From positions 214,856-278,855 of the forward strand of contig NZ_FNJJ01000008.1 of the NCBI RefSeq assembly GCF_900104265.1: a stretch of DNA of 64,000 bases, written 5' to 3'. Positions 37,211 through 46,289 of the stretch are shown here, piece by piece. The stretch comes from Ectopseudomonas guguanensis (lineage in GTDB: Bacteria > Pseudomonadota > Gammaproteobacteria > Pseudomonadales > Pseudomonadaceae). The translations under genes and the position numbers were made by a program. The first letter of the stretch is position 1; every line of letters starts with the position of its first letter. Below the pieces are notes generated by a model. It was given only the letters and a program-made list of their open reading frames with translations. It ran no database searches and was not told the origin of the DNA.

Positions 37211-38293
37211 TCAGCGCCAGTCGTACAGTTCCTTTTCCGACAGCGCATGCATCGAGGTCGCCAGCGCCTGGAAGGCCTGCATCGAGGCCCAGATGCGGCC
37301 GTTGAGCTCGCTCTGCGCGGCCAGCTCGCCGAGCACCTGCTCGCTCTCGCGCTGCATGGCCTGAAGCACCTCGTCGGGGAAGCGCTTGAGCAGCGTGCCG
37401 CTCTTCTTCAGCTCGTCCAGCGCCAGGGCGTTGTGGAACACGTAGTCGTCCATCATGTCCTGGGTCGCCGCCCGTGCCGCTTCGGTGACGATGGCCTGCA
37501 GATCGGCCGGCAGCGCATCGAAGGCCTTCTGGTTGATCAGCAGTTCGAGCACCGACTGCGGCTCCTGCCAGCCCGGGTAGTAGTAATACTTGGCCGCCTT
37601 GTGCAGGCCGAAGGCCAGGTCGTTGTAGGGGCTGACCCAGTCGGTGGCATCGATCGCGCCGGTCTGCAGCGCGGTGAAAATCTCGCCGCCGGGCATCACC
37701 ACGGTAGTGGCGCCGAGGCGGCTCCACACTTCGCTGCCGAGGCCCGGCATGCGGATCTTCAGGCCCTTGATGTCGGCCAGGCTGTTGATTTCCCTGTTGA
37801 ACCAGCCGCCCATCTGCATGGTGCTGTTGCCGGCGGTCAGCGGCTTGAGGCCGAACGGCGCGTAGGCTTCGTCCCACAGTGCCTGGCCGCCGCCCTTGTT
37901 CAGCCAGGCGTTCATCTCCTGGGTGGACAGGCCGAAGGGCACCGCACCGAAGAACTGCGCGGCCGGCACCTTGCCCTTCCAGTAATAGGGCGTGCCGTGG
38001 CCGAGTTCGGCCGTGCCGCGAGACACCGCATCGAACACTTCCAGCGCCGGCACCAGCTCGCCGGCGGCATAGACCTTGATGGTCAGGCGCCCGGCGCTCA
38101 TGGCGTTGACGCGTTCGGCCAGGCGTTCGGCCGCGGTGCCGGTGCCGGGCGCGTTCTTCGGCCAGGTGGTGACCATCTTCCAGTGGAAGGTCTGGGCGGG
38201 CGCTGCGGCCTGGTCGGCCGGGGTGGAATCGTCCTTGCAGCCGATCAGGCCGAAGGTGAGCAAGGGCAGGAGAAGCAGAGAGCGAAGACGCAT
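37211..38293 (-). CDS. TRAP transporter DctP-type binding lipoprotein, copy 2
   Basis: A 360-residue solute-binding protein of the DctP family with a lipoprotein signal (MRLRSLLLLPLLTFGLIGC, lipobox LIGC). The body has FHWKMVTTWPKNAPGTGTAAERLAER, AYYWKGK-type GTPYYWKGKVPAAQFF and INSLADIKGLKIRMPGLGSEVW, with the conserved ligand-binding arginine in KIRMPG. No TRAP permease is nearby. A close paralogue lies 154 bases upstream on the same strand. It probably serves a distant DctQM pair. Confidence 0.9.
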   Translation of the reverse strand: MRLRSLLLLPLLTFGLIGCKDDSTPADQAAAPAQTFHWKMVTTWPKNAPGTGTAAERLAERVNAMSAGRLTIKVYAAGELVPALEVFDAVSRGTAELGHGTPYYWKGKVPAAQFFGAVPFGLSTQEMNAWLNKGGGQALWDEAYAPFGLKPLTAGNSTMQMGGWFNREINSLADIKGLKIRMPGLGSEVWSRLGATTVVMPGGEIFTALQTGAIDATDWVSPYNDLAFGLHKAAKYYYYPGWQEPQSVLELLINQKAFDALPADLQAIVTEAARAATQDMMDDYVFHNALALDELKKSGTLLKRFPDEVLQAMQRESEQVLGELAAQSELNGRIWASMQAFQALATSMHALSEKELYDWR

Positions 38294-38397
38294 CGGCAGT
38301 TATCCCTAAGAAAAACGCGCCAGAACCCAATGATCTTCGATGCAGATTCGTCTGGCCGCGTTGTAGAGAGGAGGGGCCAACGCGCTCGCGCTGTCTT

Positions 38398-38443
38398 GCC
38401 CTCTCCCCCAGCCCCTCTCCCCTGAATGGGAGAGGGGAGCAGA
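38398..38443. repeat. Palindromic repeat, family F
   Basis: CCCTCTCCCCCAGCCCCTCT followed by CCCCTGAATGGGAGAGGGGA. It lies between the two DctP-type genes; the same element is inside vgrG at 63823. Confidence 0.75.
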
Positions 38444-38447
38444 TGGC

Positions 38448-39542
38448 TCAACGCCAGTTGTACAGCTCTTTCTCGGTCAGCGCCTGCATGGCGCTGGCCT
38501 CTTCGAGGAAGGCCTTCTGCGAGGCCCAGATGCGGCCGTTGAGGTCGTTCTCGGCGGCCAGGGACTCGAGCACCAGGTTGGATTGCTCGCGCATGGCCTG
38601 CAGCACCTCGTCCGGCAGGCGCTTGAACTGCACGCCTTCGCTCTTCAGGCTTTGCAGCGCCTTGGCGTTGTTGAACACGTAGTCGTTCATCATGTCCAGG
38701 GTGGCGGCGCGCGCGGCCTCGACGACGATGGCCTGCAGGTCGGCCGGCAGCGCGTCGAAGGCCTTCTGGTTGACCATCGACTCGACAACCGCCTGCGGCT
38801 CCTGCCAGCCCGGGAAGTAGTAGTACTTGGCCGCCTTGTGCAGGCCGAAGGCCAGGTCGTTGTAGGGGCCGACCCAGTCGGTGGCATCGATGGCGCCGGT
38901 CTGCAGGGAGGTGAAGATCTCGCCGCCGGGCAGGTTGACGGTGATCGCGCCGAGCTTGCTCCAGACTTCGCCGCCAAGGCCCGGCATGCGGATCTTCAGG
39001 CCCTTGATATCATCCAGGCTGTTGATTTCCTTGTTGAACCAGCCGCCCATCTGCATGGTGGTGTTGCCCGCCGACAATGGCTTCACGCCGTAGGGGGCAT
39101 AGGTTTCGTCCCACAGCGCCTGACCGCCGCCGTGGCTGAGCCAGGCATTCATTTCCAGGGTCGAGAGACCGAACGGCACGCTGCTGAAGAACTGCGCAGC
39201 CGGCACCTTGCCCTTCCAGTAGTACGGGGTGCCGTGGCCCATCTCGGCGGTGCCGCGCGATACCGCGTCGAACACTTCCAATGCAGGTACCAGCTCACCG
39301 GCGGCGTAGACCTTGACGGTCAGGCGCCCGGCGCTCATGGCGTTGATGCGCTCGGCCAGGCGCTCGGCAGCGGTGCCCAGGCCTGGGAAGTTCTTCGGCC
39401 AGGAAGTGACCATCTTCCAGTGGAAGGTTTCTGCCGGCTTGGCGGCGGCTTGCTCGCTGGCGGCCTTGTCGTCCTTGCAGCCAACCAGGCCGATGGCGGC
39501 GATCAGCGCCAGAGCGGCGCCGAACAGATTGCGGCGATTCAT
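38448..39542 (-). CDS. TRAP transporter DctP-type binding lipoprotein, copy 1
   Basis: A 364-residue paralogue of the downstream gene, alike in nearly every block (AETFHWKMVTSWPKNFPGLGTAAERLAER, INSLDDIKGLKIRMPGLGGEVW, C-end EKELYNWR). The lipobox is LVGC after MNRRNLFGAALALIAAIG; the two arginines suggest a possible Tat-like start, but the pattern is incomplete. ATG 39542 with GGAGAG upstream is chosen; the longer frame reaches toward uvrD without support. Confidence 0.9.
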   Translation of the reverse strand: MNRRNLFGAALALIAAIGLVGCKDDKAASEQAAAKPAETFHWKMVTSWPKNFPGLGTAAERLAERINAMSAGRLTVKVYAAGELVPALEVFDAVSRGTAEMGHGTPYYWKGKVPAAQFFSSVPFGLSTLEMNAWLSHGGGQALWDETYAPYGVKPLSAGNTTMQMGGWFNKEINSLDDIKGLKIRMPGLGGEVWSKLGAITVNLPGGEIFTSLQTGAIDATDWVGPYNDLAFGLHKAAKYYYFPGWQEPQAVVESMVNQKAFDALPADLQAIVVEAARAATLDMMNDYVFNNAKALQSLKSEGVQFKRLPDEVLQAMREQSNLVLESLAAENDLNGRIWASQKAFLEEASAMQALTEKELYNWR

Positions 39543-39565
39543 CGATTCTCTCCAGATACGGTGTG

Positions 39566-41749
39566 CTAACAGGCTTCCAGCTTGGCGTACGCCAGCATCA
39601 GCCACTTGCTGCCTTCGTTTTCAAAATTCACCTGCACCCGTGCCTGGGCGCCGGCACCCTCGAAGTTGAGGATGGTGCCCTCGCCGAACAGGCTGTGGCG
39701 TACGCGCTGGCCCAGGTTGAAGGGCGTCTGCGGCACGGCGCTGCCGGCGAACAGGCTGCCACCGCTCATCGAGCTGGTGCTTACCGGACGGCTGACGCTG
39801 TTGCTCAGACGCACTTCCTGAATCAGCGGTGCGGGGATTTCGCGGACGAAGCGCGACACCTTGTTGTAGGTCTCGCTACCGTAGAGACGCCGGGTTTCGG
39901 CGTAGCTGATCACCAGCTTCTGCATGGCACGGGTAATGCCGACATAGGCCAGGCGGCGTTCTTCTTCCAGTCGGCCCGGTTCTTCCAGGCTCATCTTGTG
40001 CGGGAACAGACCCTCCTCCATGCCAACCAGGAACACCAGCGGGAATTCCAGGCCCTTGGCGCTGTGCAGGGTCATCAGCTGAATGCTGTCCTCGTTCTCG
40101 GCGGCCTGGGTATCCCCGGCCTCCAGCGAGGCGTGGGTGAGGAAGGCCTGCAGCGGGGTCAGCTCGTCGTCTTCGTCATTCTCGAAGGCGCGCGCGGCGC
40201 TGACCAGTTCCTCCAGGTTCTCCACCCGGGCCTGGCCCTTCTCGCCCTTTTCCGCTTCATGGTAGGCGAGCAGGCCGCTCTGCTCGATGACCACCTGGGT
40301 CATCTGGTGCAGGGGCATGGCCATGACCTTCTCGGCCAGGCCTTCGATCAGCTCGATAAAGCCGCCCAGCGCGCCGGCGGCCCGGCCCGGCAGGGCCTTG
40401 TTGGCCAGCATCAGGCGGATCGCCTCCCACATGTGTACGTCGTGGGCGCGGGCGTACTCGCGGATGCTCTCGATGGTCTTCTCGCCGATACCGCGCGCCG
40501 GCACGTTGACGATGCGCTCCAGCGCCGCGTCATTGCCGCGCCCGTCGAGCAGGCGCAGATAGGCCATGGCGTTCTTGATCTCGGCGCGCTCGAAGAAGCG
40601 CTGACCGCCGTAGATGCGGTAGGGGATGCGCTCGCGCAGCAGCGCCTCTTCCAGCACCCGCGACTGGGCGTTGGAGCGATACAGAATGGCGATCTCGCTG
40701 CGCTTGAGGCCGTCCTTGCGCAGGGCGTCCTCGATGGTTTCGACCACGTAGCGCGCTTCGTCGTGTTCGTTGAAGGCGGCGTACAGGGCCAGGGGCTCGC
40801 CGTCGCCGCCGTCGGTCCACAGCTCCTTGCCCAGGCGCCCGTTGTTGTTGGCGATCAGCGCGTTGGCAGCTTTCAGGATGCCGGCGGTGGAGCGGTAGTT
40901 CTGCTCCAGGCGGATCACCTGGGTATCGGGGAAGTCGCTGGAGAACTGCTGGATGTTCTCGATGCGCGCGCCGCGCCAGCCGTAGATCGACTGGTCGTCG
41001 TCGCCCACCACCATCAGGCTGTCGCCGCCCTTGGCCAGCAGGCGCAGCCAGGCGTACTGCACGGCGTTGGTGTCCTGGAACTCGTCCACCAGGATATGGC
41101 GGAAACGCCGCTGGTAATGCTCGAGCAGGCCCGGCTTGTCGCGCCACAGGTCGAGCGCACGCAGCAGCAGCTCGGAGAAGTCGATCACCCCGGTGCGTGC
41201 GCAGGCCGCCTCGTAGGCCTCGTAGATGCCGCGCATGGTGGCCAGGAACAGGTCGCCGCCGGCCTGGATGTGCTGCGGGCGGAAGCCCTCATCTTTCTGT
41301 CCGTTGATGAACCACTGCGCCTGCTTGGCCGGCCAGCGCTGTTCGTCCAGGCCCAGCTCGCGAATCACCCGCTTGATCAGGCGCTGCTGATCGTCGGAGT
41401 CGAGAATCTGGAAGTTCTCGGCCAGCCCGGCCTCCTGCCAGTGCGCGCGTAGCAGGCGGTGGGCCAGGCCGTGGAAGGTGCCGACCCACATGCCGGCCGG
41501 GTTGTGGCCAAGCATCTGCTCGATGCGGTGGCGCATCTCGGCGGCGGCCTTGTTGGTAAAGGTCACCGACAGGATCGAATGAGGCGAGGCGCCCATCGCC
41601 TGGATCAAAAAGGCGATGCGGTGCACCAGCACGCGGGTCTTGCCCGAGCCGGCGCCGGCCAGCACCAGCTGGCGGCCGAGCGGGGCGGCCACGGCCTGGA
41701 CCTGGGCGTCGTTGAGCGAAGCGAGGAGGAGTTCGGGGTCGTTTTGCAT
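39566..41749 (-). CDS. uvrD: DNA helicase II (UvrD)
   Basis: A 727-residue superfamily 1 helicase that unwinds DNA in nucleotide-excision and mismatch repair. It starts with the UvrD opening LLASLNDAQVQAVAAP and has Walker A AGAGSGKT (31-38), TFTNKAAAEMR, Walker B VDEFQDTN, QNYRST and a late VTIHSAKGLEF-type motif LMTLHSAKGLEFP. The C-terminal arm ends with a Tudor-like fold (FNLGQRVRHSLFGEGTILNFEG). Length is normal for the family. Confidence 0.97.
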   Translation of the reverse strand: MQNDPELLLASLNDAQVQAVAAPLGRQLVLAGAGSGKTRVLVHRIAFLIQAMGASPHSILSVTFTNKAAAEMRHRIEQMLGHNPAGMWVGTFHGLAHRLLRAHWQEAGLAENFQILDSDDQQRLIKRVIRELGLDEQRWPAKQAQWFINGQKDEGFRPQHIQAGGDLFLATMRGIYEAYEAACARTGVIDFSELLLRALDLWRDKPGLLEHYQRRFRHILVDEFQDTNAVQYAWLRLLAKGGDSLMVVGDDDQSIYGWRGARIENIQQFSSDFPDTQVIRLEQNYRSTAGILKAANALIANNNGRLGKELWTDGGDGEPLALYAAFNEHDEARYVVETIEDALRKDGLKRSEIAILYRSNAQSRVLEEALLRERIPYRIYGGQRFFERAEIKNAMAYLRLLDGRGNDAALERIVNVPARGIGEKTIESIREYARAHDVHMWEAIRLMLANKALPGRAAGALGGFIELIEGLAEKVMAMPLHQMTQVVIEQSGLLAYHEAEKGEKGQARVENLEELVSAARAFENDEDDELTPLQAFLTHASLEAGDTQAAENEDSIQLMTLHSAKGLEFPLVFLVGMEEGLFPHKMSLEEPGRLEEERRLAYVGITRAMQKLVISYAETRRLYGSETYNKVSRFVREIPAPLIQEVRLSNSVSRPVSTSSMSGGSLFAGSAVPQTPFNLGQRVRHSLFGEGTILNFEGAGAQARVQVNFENEGSKWLMLAYAKLEAC

Positions 41750-42041
41750 CGCGGCATTCTAGGGGGCACGGCAGGGGAGGGCAAACCGTCGGCCGGGTGA
41801 AGGGAAATGGGCCGGGCGCAACCGACGACCGGCGGGTCGAGGCGCAGATGGGCGTGCGCAGGCGGCCAAGGGCCAGCATGGCTGGCGAGCGCCCGCCGAA
41901 AGTTGGGCGCGAAACTGTGAAATTGCCCACATCTTTGTTGGGCACAGCGTCTGTCTCGGGTATTCTCCGGCGACGTCAGGGCTGGGGGCGTCGATATCCA
42001 CCCCCGCAGACCCTTAGGCAACCATTACAAGAACATCGCCT

Positions 42042-44924
42042 ATGACCGTCACGACTAGCGCCGTAATTCAAGAGGTGACGCTGGACCCGCGTCAGGCCGA
42101 ACGTCAGTTCGCCACGGATATCGCCGTCGAGCGTACCCGTCTGCTGTTTCAGGGCTCGCGTCTGCCCACCATGCTCATGCTGCTGGTCGGCCTGGCCTGC
42201 AGCCTGTTGCTATGGAGCCAGCAGAGCGCGCCGTTGCTCGCCGCGTGGCTGGGCTGGGTGGTGTTGCTGGTGCTGCTGCGCCTGACCCAGGTGAATGCCT
42301 TCAACGCGGCGCTGCCCAGTCGTCAGGCCGAACCCTACTGGCGGCGCATCTTCCTCTTCGGCGCCGGCGCTTCCGGGCTGACCCTGGCCTTCGTGGTCAT
42401 CGTGCTGGTGCCGCCGGACGTGTTCTATCAGCAGGCGCTGGTCTATGGCCTGATCGCCGCGGCGATTCTCTCGGCCAGCGTCGCCTATGCCGTCAGCCTG
42501 TCGGCCTTTCTCACCTTCGCCCTGCCGTGCCTGGTGCCCTCGGCAGCCTTTCTGCTGCTCAGTGACAACAGCCTGCAGCGCGGCTGGGGGCTGCTCAGTG
42601 TCATCCTCTTTCTCGCCCTGCTGGTGGTGGCCTGGCAGGTCAATCGCCTGGTGCAGCGCAGCCTGCTGCAGCGCTTTCACAACCTGGCGCTGATCAGCAA
42701 CCTGGAGCATGCCAAGCAGCGCGCCGAGGGGCTCAACGAAGAGCTGGCGCGCGAGGTGGAGCAGCGCCGCCGCGCCGAACGCGAGCTGCGCGGCGCCCAT
42801 GGCGAACTGGAAATGCGCGTGGCCGAGCGCACCCTGGAGCTGGACGAGGCGACTCACGCCCTGGGCAAGAGCCAGGCGCGCCTGGCCCTGGCCCTGGAGG
42901 CCAGCGAGCTGGGCCTGTGGGACTGGGACCTGGAGAGCGACCAGGTGCACCATTCGCACCTGCGCGAACTGTTCGGCCTGGAGCCGGAGCAGGTCCAGGT
43001 GATGCTGCGCGACCTGACCCCGCGTCTGCACCCGGATGATCTGCCGCGGCTGCGCCGGGCGCTGGTCCAGCATCTCAAGGGACGCAGCGAGGATTATCAG
43101 ATCGAGTACCGCGTGCGTCATGTCGACGGCCACTGGGTGTGGGTCGAAGACCGTGGCCGCGCGGTCGAGCGCGACGCTGCCGGCCGCGTGCGGCGCATGC
43201 TCGGCACGCGACGTGACGTCAGCGCGCGGCGTCAGCAGGAGCAGCAGCAACGCCTGGCCGCGACGGTGTTCGAGGCGGCCAGCGAGGGCATCTTCATTCT
43301 CGACCCCGATTACCGCGTGCTGGCGGTCAACCGCGCGTTCAGCTCGGTGACCGGCTACAGCAGCGACGAAGTGGTCGGGCGCACCGTGACCAGCCTGATC
43401 GGCAGCCGCGAGATGCGCAGGCAGTACCAGATGATCCGTCAGGAGCTGGACAGCTGCGGCACCTGGCAGGGCGAACTGATCGAGACGCGCAAGAGCGGCG
43501 AGCTCTACCCGCAATGGTTGCAGCTCAACCTGGTGCGAGACACCAGCGGGCGGCCCAGCCATATCGTCGGCTTCTTCGCCGACCTGACCGCGCGGCGCGA
43601 GGCCGAGGAGCGCCTGCGCTACCTGTCGCACTACGACGAGCTGACCGGCCTGGCCAACCGCAGCCTGTTCAAGGCGCGCCTGCACGAGGCCGGCCAGCGC
43701 GCGCGGCAGAGCGGGCGCAGCATCGCCCTGGTGCACATCGACCTGGATCGCTTCAAGCTGCTCAACGACAGCCTCGGCCATGAGGTGGCCGACCAGTTGC
43801 TGCGCCAGATGAGCCGCCGCCTGACCCAGGCCGTGCCGGAGGCCGACTGCATCGCGCGGCTGTCGGGCGACGAATTCGCCGTCATCCTCGACGCCTACGG
43901 CAGCCTCTCCAGCCTGGCGCGGGTGGCCAGCCGGCTGCTGGCCAAGCTGCGCGTACCGATGACCGTGGGCGGCCACGAGCTGGTGGTCAGTGCCTCGCTG
44001 GGGATCAGCCTGCTGCCGGACTATGCACGCGAGATCAGCGCGCTGATCAGCCAGGCCAACATGGCCGTGCAACACGCCAAGCACCTGGGCGGCAATACCT
44101 TCCAGTTCTTCACCGACAACCTGCAGGCCTGCACCCTGGAGCGCCTGCAGCTGGAGAACCAGCTGCGCAAGGCCATCGACGAAGGCCAGCTGGAGGTGTT
44201 CTACCAGCCCAAGCTGAACCTCGCCGACGACCAGCTCAACGCCGCCGAAGCGCTGGTGCGCTGGCGCCATCCGCAGCAGGGCATGGTGGCTCCGGGCGAG
44301 TTCATCGGCCTGGCCGAAGAGACCGGGTTGATCGCGCCGATTGGCGAATTCGTGTTGCGCCAGGCGTGCCGTCAGGCCTGCCAATGGCAGCGCCAGGGAC
44401 TGGCGGAAATCCGCGTGTCGGTGAACATCTCGGTGCATCAGCTGCGCCAGGGCAACCTCACCAGCCTGGTCCGTCAGGTGCTGGAGGAAACCGGCCTGGC
44501 GCCGCAGTACCTGGAGCTGGAGCTGACCGAAAGCCAGCTGCTGGACAACGTCGACAGCGTCATCGTCACCTTCCGCCAGCTGCGCGAACTGGGGGTGAAG
44601 CTGGCCATCGACGATTTCGGCACCGGCTACAGCTCGCTCAGCTACCTCAAGCGTTTCCCGGTGCACTACGTGAAGATCGACCAGACCTTCATCCGCGACC
44701 TGTCGCCGGGTGGCGAGGATGCGGCGATCACCCGCGCGATCATCGCCATGGCCCATAGTCTGGAGCTGAAGGTGGTCGCCGAGGGCGTGGAAACCCAGGC
44801 GCAGATGGATTTTCTCAAGAGCCAGAACTGCGACGAGATCCAGGGTTTCCTGATCAGCCGGCCGGTGGAGGCTGCGGCCTTTGCCGAGTTGTTGCGCGCG
44901 CAGCGCGACCACCCGCTGGATTGA
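42042..44924 (+). CDS. Membrane-bound PAS/GGDEF/EAL cyclic-di-GMP protein
   Basis: A 960-residue signalling protein. The N-terminal membrane region has several helices (about 45-205), followed by a coiled coil (215-285), two PAS domains (about 285-395 and 405-520), GGDEF (about 525-690) and EAL (about 700-950). The cyclase motif reads SGDEF near residue 608 and lacks the RxxD inhibitory site at the usual spacing. The EAL site is intact: EALVRW, DDFGTGYSSLSYLKR and VVAEGVET. It therefore probably degrades cyclic-di-GMP, with cyclase activity uncertain. The gene is divergent from uvrD; the 292-base gap between them shows nothing I can assign. Confidence 0.93.
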   Translation: MTVTTSAVIQEVTLDPRQAERQFATDIAVERTRLLFQGSRLPTMLMLLVGLACSLLLWSQQSAPLLAAWLGWVVLLVLLRLTQVNAFNAALPSRQAEPYWRRIFLFGAGASGLTLAFVVIVLVPPDVFYQQALVYGLIAAAILSASVAYAVSLSAFLTFALPCLVPSAAFLLLSDNSLQRGWGLLSVILFLALLVVAWQVNRLVQRSLLQRFHNLALISNLEHAKQRAEGLNEELAREVEQRRRAERELRGAHGELEMRVAERTLELDEATHALGKSQARLALALEASELGLWDWDLESDQVHHSHLRELFGLEPEQVQVMLRDLTPRLHPDDLPRLRRALVQHLKGRSEDYQIEYRVRHVDGHWVWVEDRGRAVERDAAGRVRRMLGTRRDVSARRQQEQQQRLAATVFEAASEGIFILDPDYRVLAVNRAFSSVTGYSSDEVVGRTVTSLIGSREMRRQYQMIRQELDSCGTWQGELIETRKSGELYPQWLQLNLVRDTSGRPSHIVGFFADLTARREAEERLRYLSHYDELTGLANRSLFKARLHEAGQRARQSGRSIALVHIDLDRFKLLNDSLGHEVADQLLRQMSRRLTQAVPEADCIARLSGDEFAVILDAYGSLSSLARVASRLLAKLRVPMTVGGHELVVSASLGISLLPDYAREISALISQANMAVQHAKHLGGNTFQFFTDNLQACTLERLQLENQLRKAIDEGQLEVFYQPKLNLADDQLNAAEALVRWRHPQQGMVAPGEFIGLAEETGLIAPIGEFVLRQACRQACQWQRQGLAEIRVSVNISVHQLRQGNLTSLVRQVLEETGLAPQYLELELTESQLLDNVDSVIVTFRQLRELGVKLAIDDFGTGYSSLSYLKRFPVHYVKIDQTFIRDLSPGGEDAAITRAIIAMAHSLELKVVAEGVETQAQMDFLKSQNCDEIQGFLISRPVEAAAFAELLRAQRDHPLD

Positions 44925-45045
44925 GCGGCGTTTCCTCTCTACCCAGTCGCTGACGGTGGCTGGGGGCGCGACCGGCGCAAAGATGGCTGCGCCATCAGCC
45001 GTGCTACGGGATGCTGCAGGCCTCGGTCACGACAAGGAGTACCCG

Positions 45046-45708
45046 ATGGCCAAAGCCCCCTCCCTGAGCATGGCCCAGCGCCTGCTGCTGGCCTCGCAGA
45101 GCATGGCGCCGGTGGCGGTGAAGGCGGCGCTGGTGCAGAAGCTCGGGCCCGAGCAGGCCGCGCAGCTGTCGCCGCACATGGCGCCTGCGCAACTACGCGA
45201 GCTGATTCTCGAGCTGCCCATCGACTTTCTCGCCCAGGTCACCACTCACCTCGATCCGCAGCTGATCCTGCCAACCTACCTGGCCTTGCCGGACGAGCTG
45301 CATCTGCAGGTGGCACGCCAGCTGTGCGCGATCGGTGCCTTCGCCACCGCTGCGCGCTATGCCGAATGCCTGTCGCCCAGGCAGGTGAAGATGCTGATCT
45401 ACGGCATCAATGATGCCGATCACGTGCTGCAGATCGCCCGGCATATCGTCGATATCGAGCTGATCGTGCAGAGCCTGCGCAGCTTCTCCACCGGTTATCT
45501 GTGCAAGCTCACCGAGGCGGCCGCGGCCGATGACAACGTCGCGATTTCCGCACGTGTGCTGGCCGGCCTGCCGCTGCCGCGCCAGGCCGATGTCTGTGCC
45601 CATCTTGAGCCTGCACTGCTGGGCGAGCTGCTGCCGCTGCTGCTGCAGGCCAACGACGCGCTGCGCGAGCTGCTACCCGAACGACTGTTCGAGGCCCCTG
45701 CGGTTTAG
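45046..45708 (+). CDS. Helical-repeat hypothetical protein
   Basis: A 220-residue cytoplasmic protein with ATG at 45046 and AAGGAG upstream. It is built of repeated short helices with Leu-Pro punctuation: LSPHMAPAQLRELILELP, THLDPQLILPTYLALP and AHLEPALLGELLPLLL. These resemble the helical repeats of MgtE N-terminal domains, but that is only a resemblance. Unknown function. It follows the GGDEF/EAL gene by 121 bases and may share its transcript. Confidence 0.7.
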   Translation: MAKAPSLSMAQRLLLASQSMAPVAVKAALVQKLGPEQAAQLSPHMAPAQLRELILELPIDFLAQVTTHLDPQLILPTYLALPDELHLQVARQLCAIGAFATAARYAECLSPRQVKMLIYGINDADHVLQIARHIVDIELIVQSLRSFSTGYLCKLTEAAAADDNVAISARVLAGLPLPRQADVCAHLEPALLGELLPLLLQANDALRELLPERLFEAPAV

Positions 45709-45721
45709 CACTGCCGCGCGC

Positions 45722-46147
45722 TCATTTGGCGAACAGCTGGCCAATGTCCTTGAACGCCTTGAACTCCAGGGCGTTGCCGCAGGGGTCGAGAAGGAACATG
45801 GTCGCCTGTTCGCCGACCTGGCCCTTGAAGCGCACGTAGGGCTCGATGACGAACTGCGTGTCGCGGCTGCGCAGGCGCTCGGCCAGCGCTTCCCAGTCGG
45901 CCCAGCCGAGCACCACACCGAAGTGCGGCACCGGCACGTCGTGGCCATCCACCGGGTTGCTCACGGCCGCTTCCTGATAGGCCAACTTCGGCGCCTGGTG
46001 GATGACCAGCTGATGGCCGAAGAAATCGAAATCCACCCAGTGCTCGCTGCTGCGCCCTTCGGCGCAACCGAACACCTCGCCATAGAAATGCCGCGCCGCG
46101 GCCAGGTCATGAACGGGGATCGCCAGGTGAAAGGGAGCAAGGGCCAT
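45722..46147 (-). CDS. VOC-superfamily (glyoxalase-like) protein
   Basis: A 141-residue protein of the vicinal oxygen chelate fold: [22 protein letters not shown] with the first metal-site His, [22 protein letters not shown] with a second His, and [15 protein letters not shown] with the Glu. The ATG at 46147 fits the family start. Enzyme activity unknown. It is divergent from a LysR gene. Confidence 0.88.
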   Translation of the reverse strand: MALAPFHLAIPVHDLAAARHFYGEVFGCAEGRSSEHWVDFDFFGHQLVIHQAPKLAYQEAAVSNPVDGHDVPVPHFGVVLGWADWEALAERLRSRDTQFVIEPYVRFKGQVGEQATMFLLDPCGNALEFKAFKDIGQLFAK

Positions 46148-46173
46148 CGCGCAGTACCTTGGGTTGTCTGTGT

Positions 46174-46193
46174 GGGGCGGGTGCAACCCGCCA
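46174..46193. repeat. Palindromic repeat, family E
   Basis: GGGGCGGGTGCAACCCGCCA, the family E core, between the VOC and LysR genes. Confidence 0.55.
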
Positions 46194-46289
46194 TGGATAT
46201 TCGCTGCGTCAGCCTATCAACAAAAAAATTGTCGAAAAACGAATATTCTTTCTCGCAAGCTGAAATATTTCTGATCAATCGAGACTTCG

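Noticed and set aside
42210..44912. A 900-codon antisense frame opposite the GGDEF/EAL gene
   Set aside because: It lies wholly opposite a gene with clear domains. Its predicted protein is low-complexity Gln/Ala/His/Leu sequence typical of the reverse frame of GC-rich genes.
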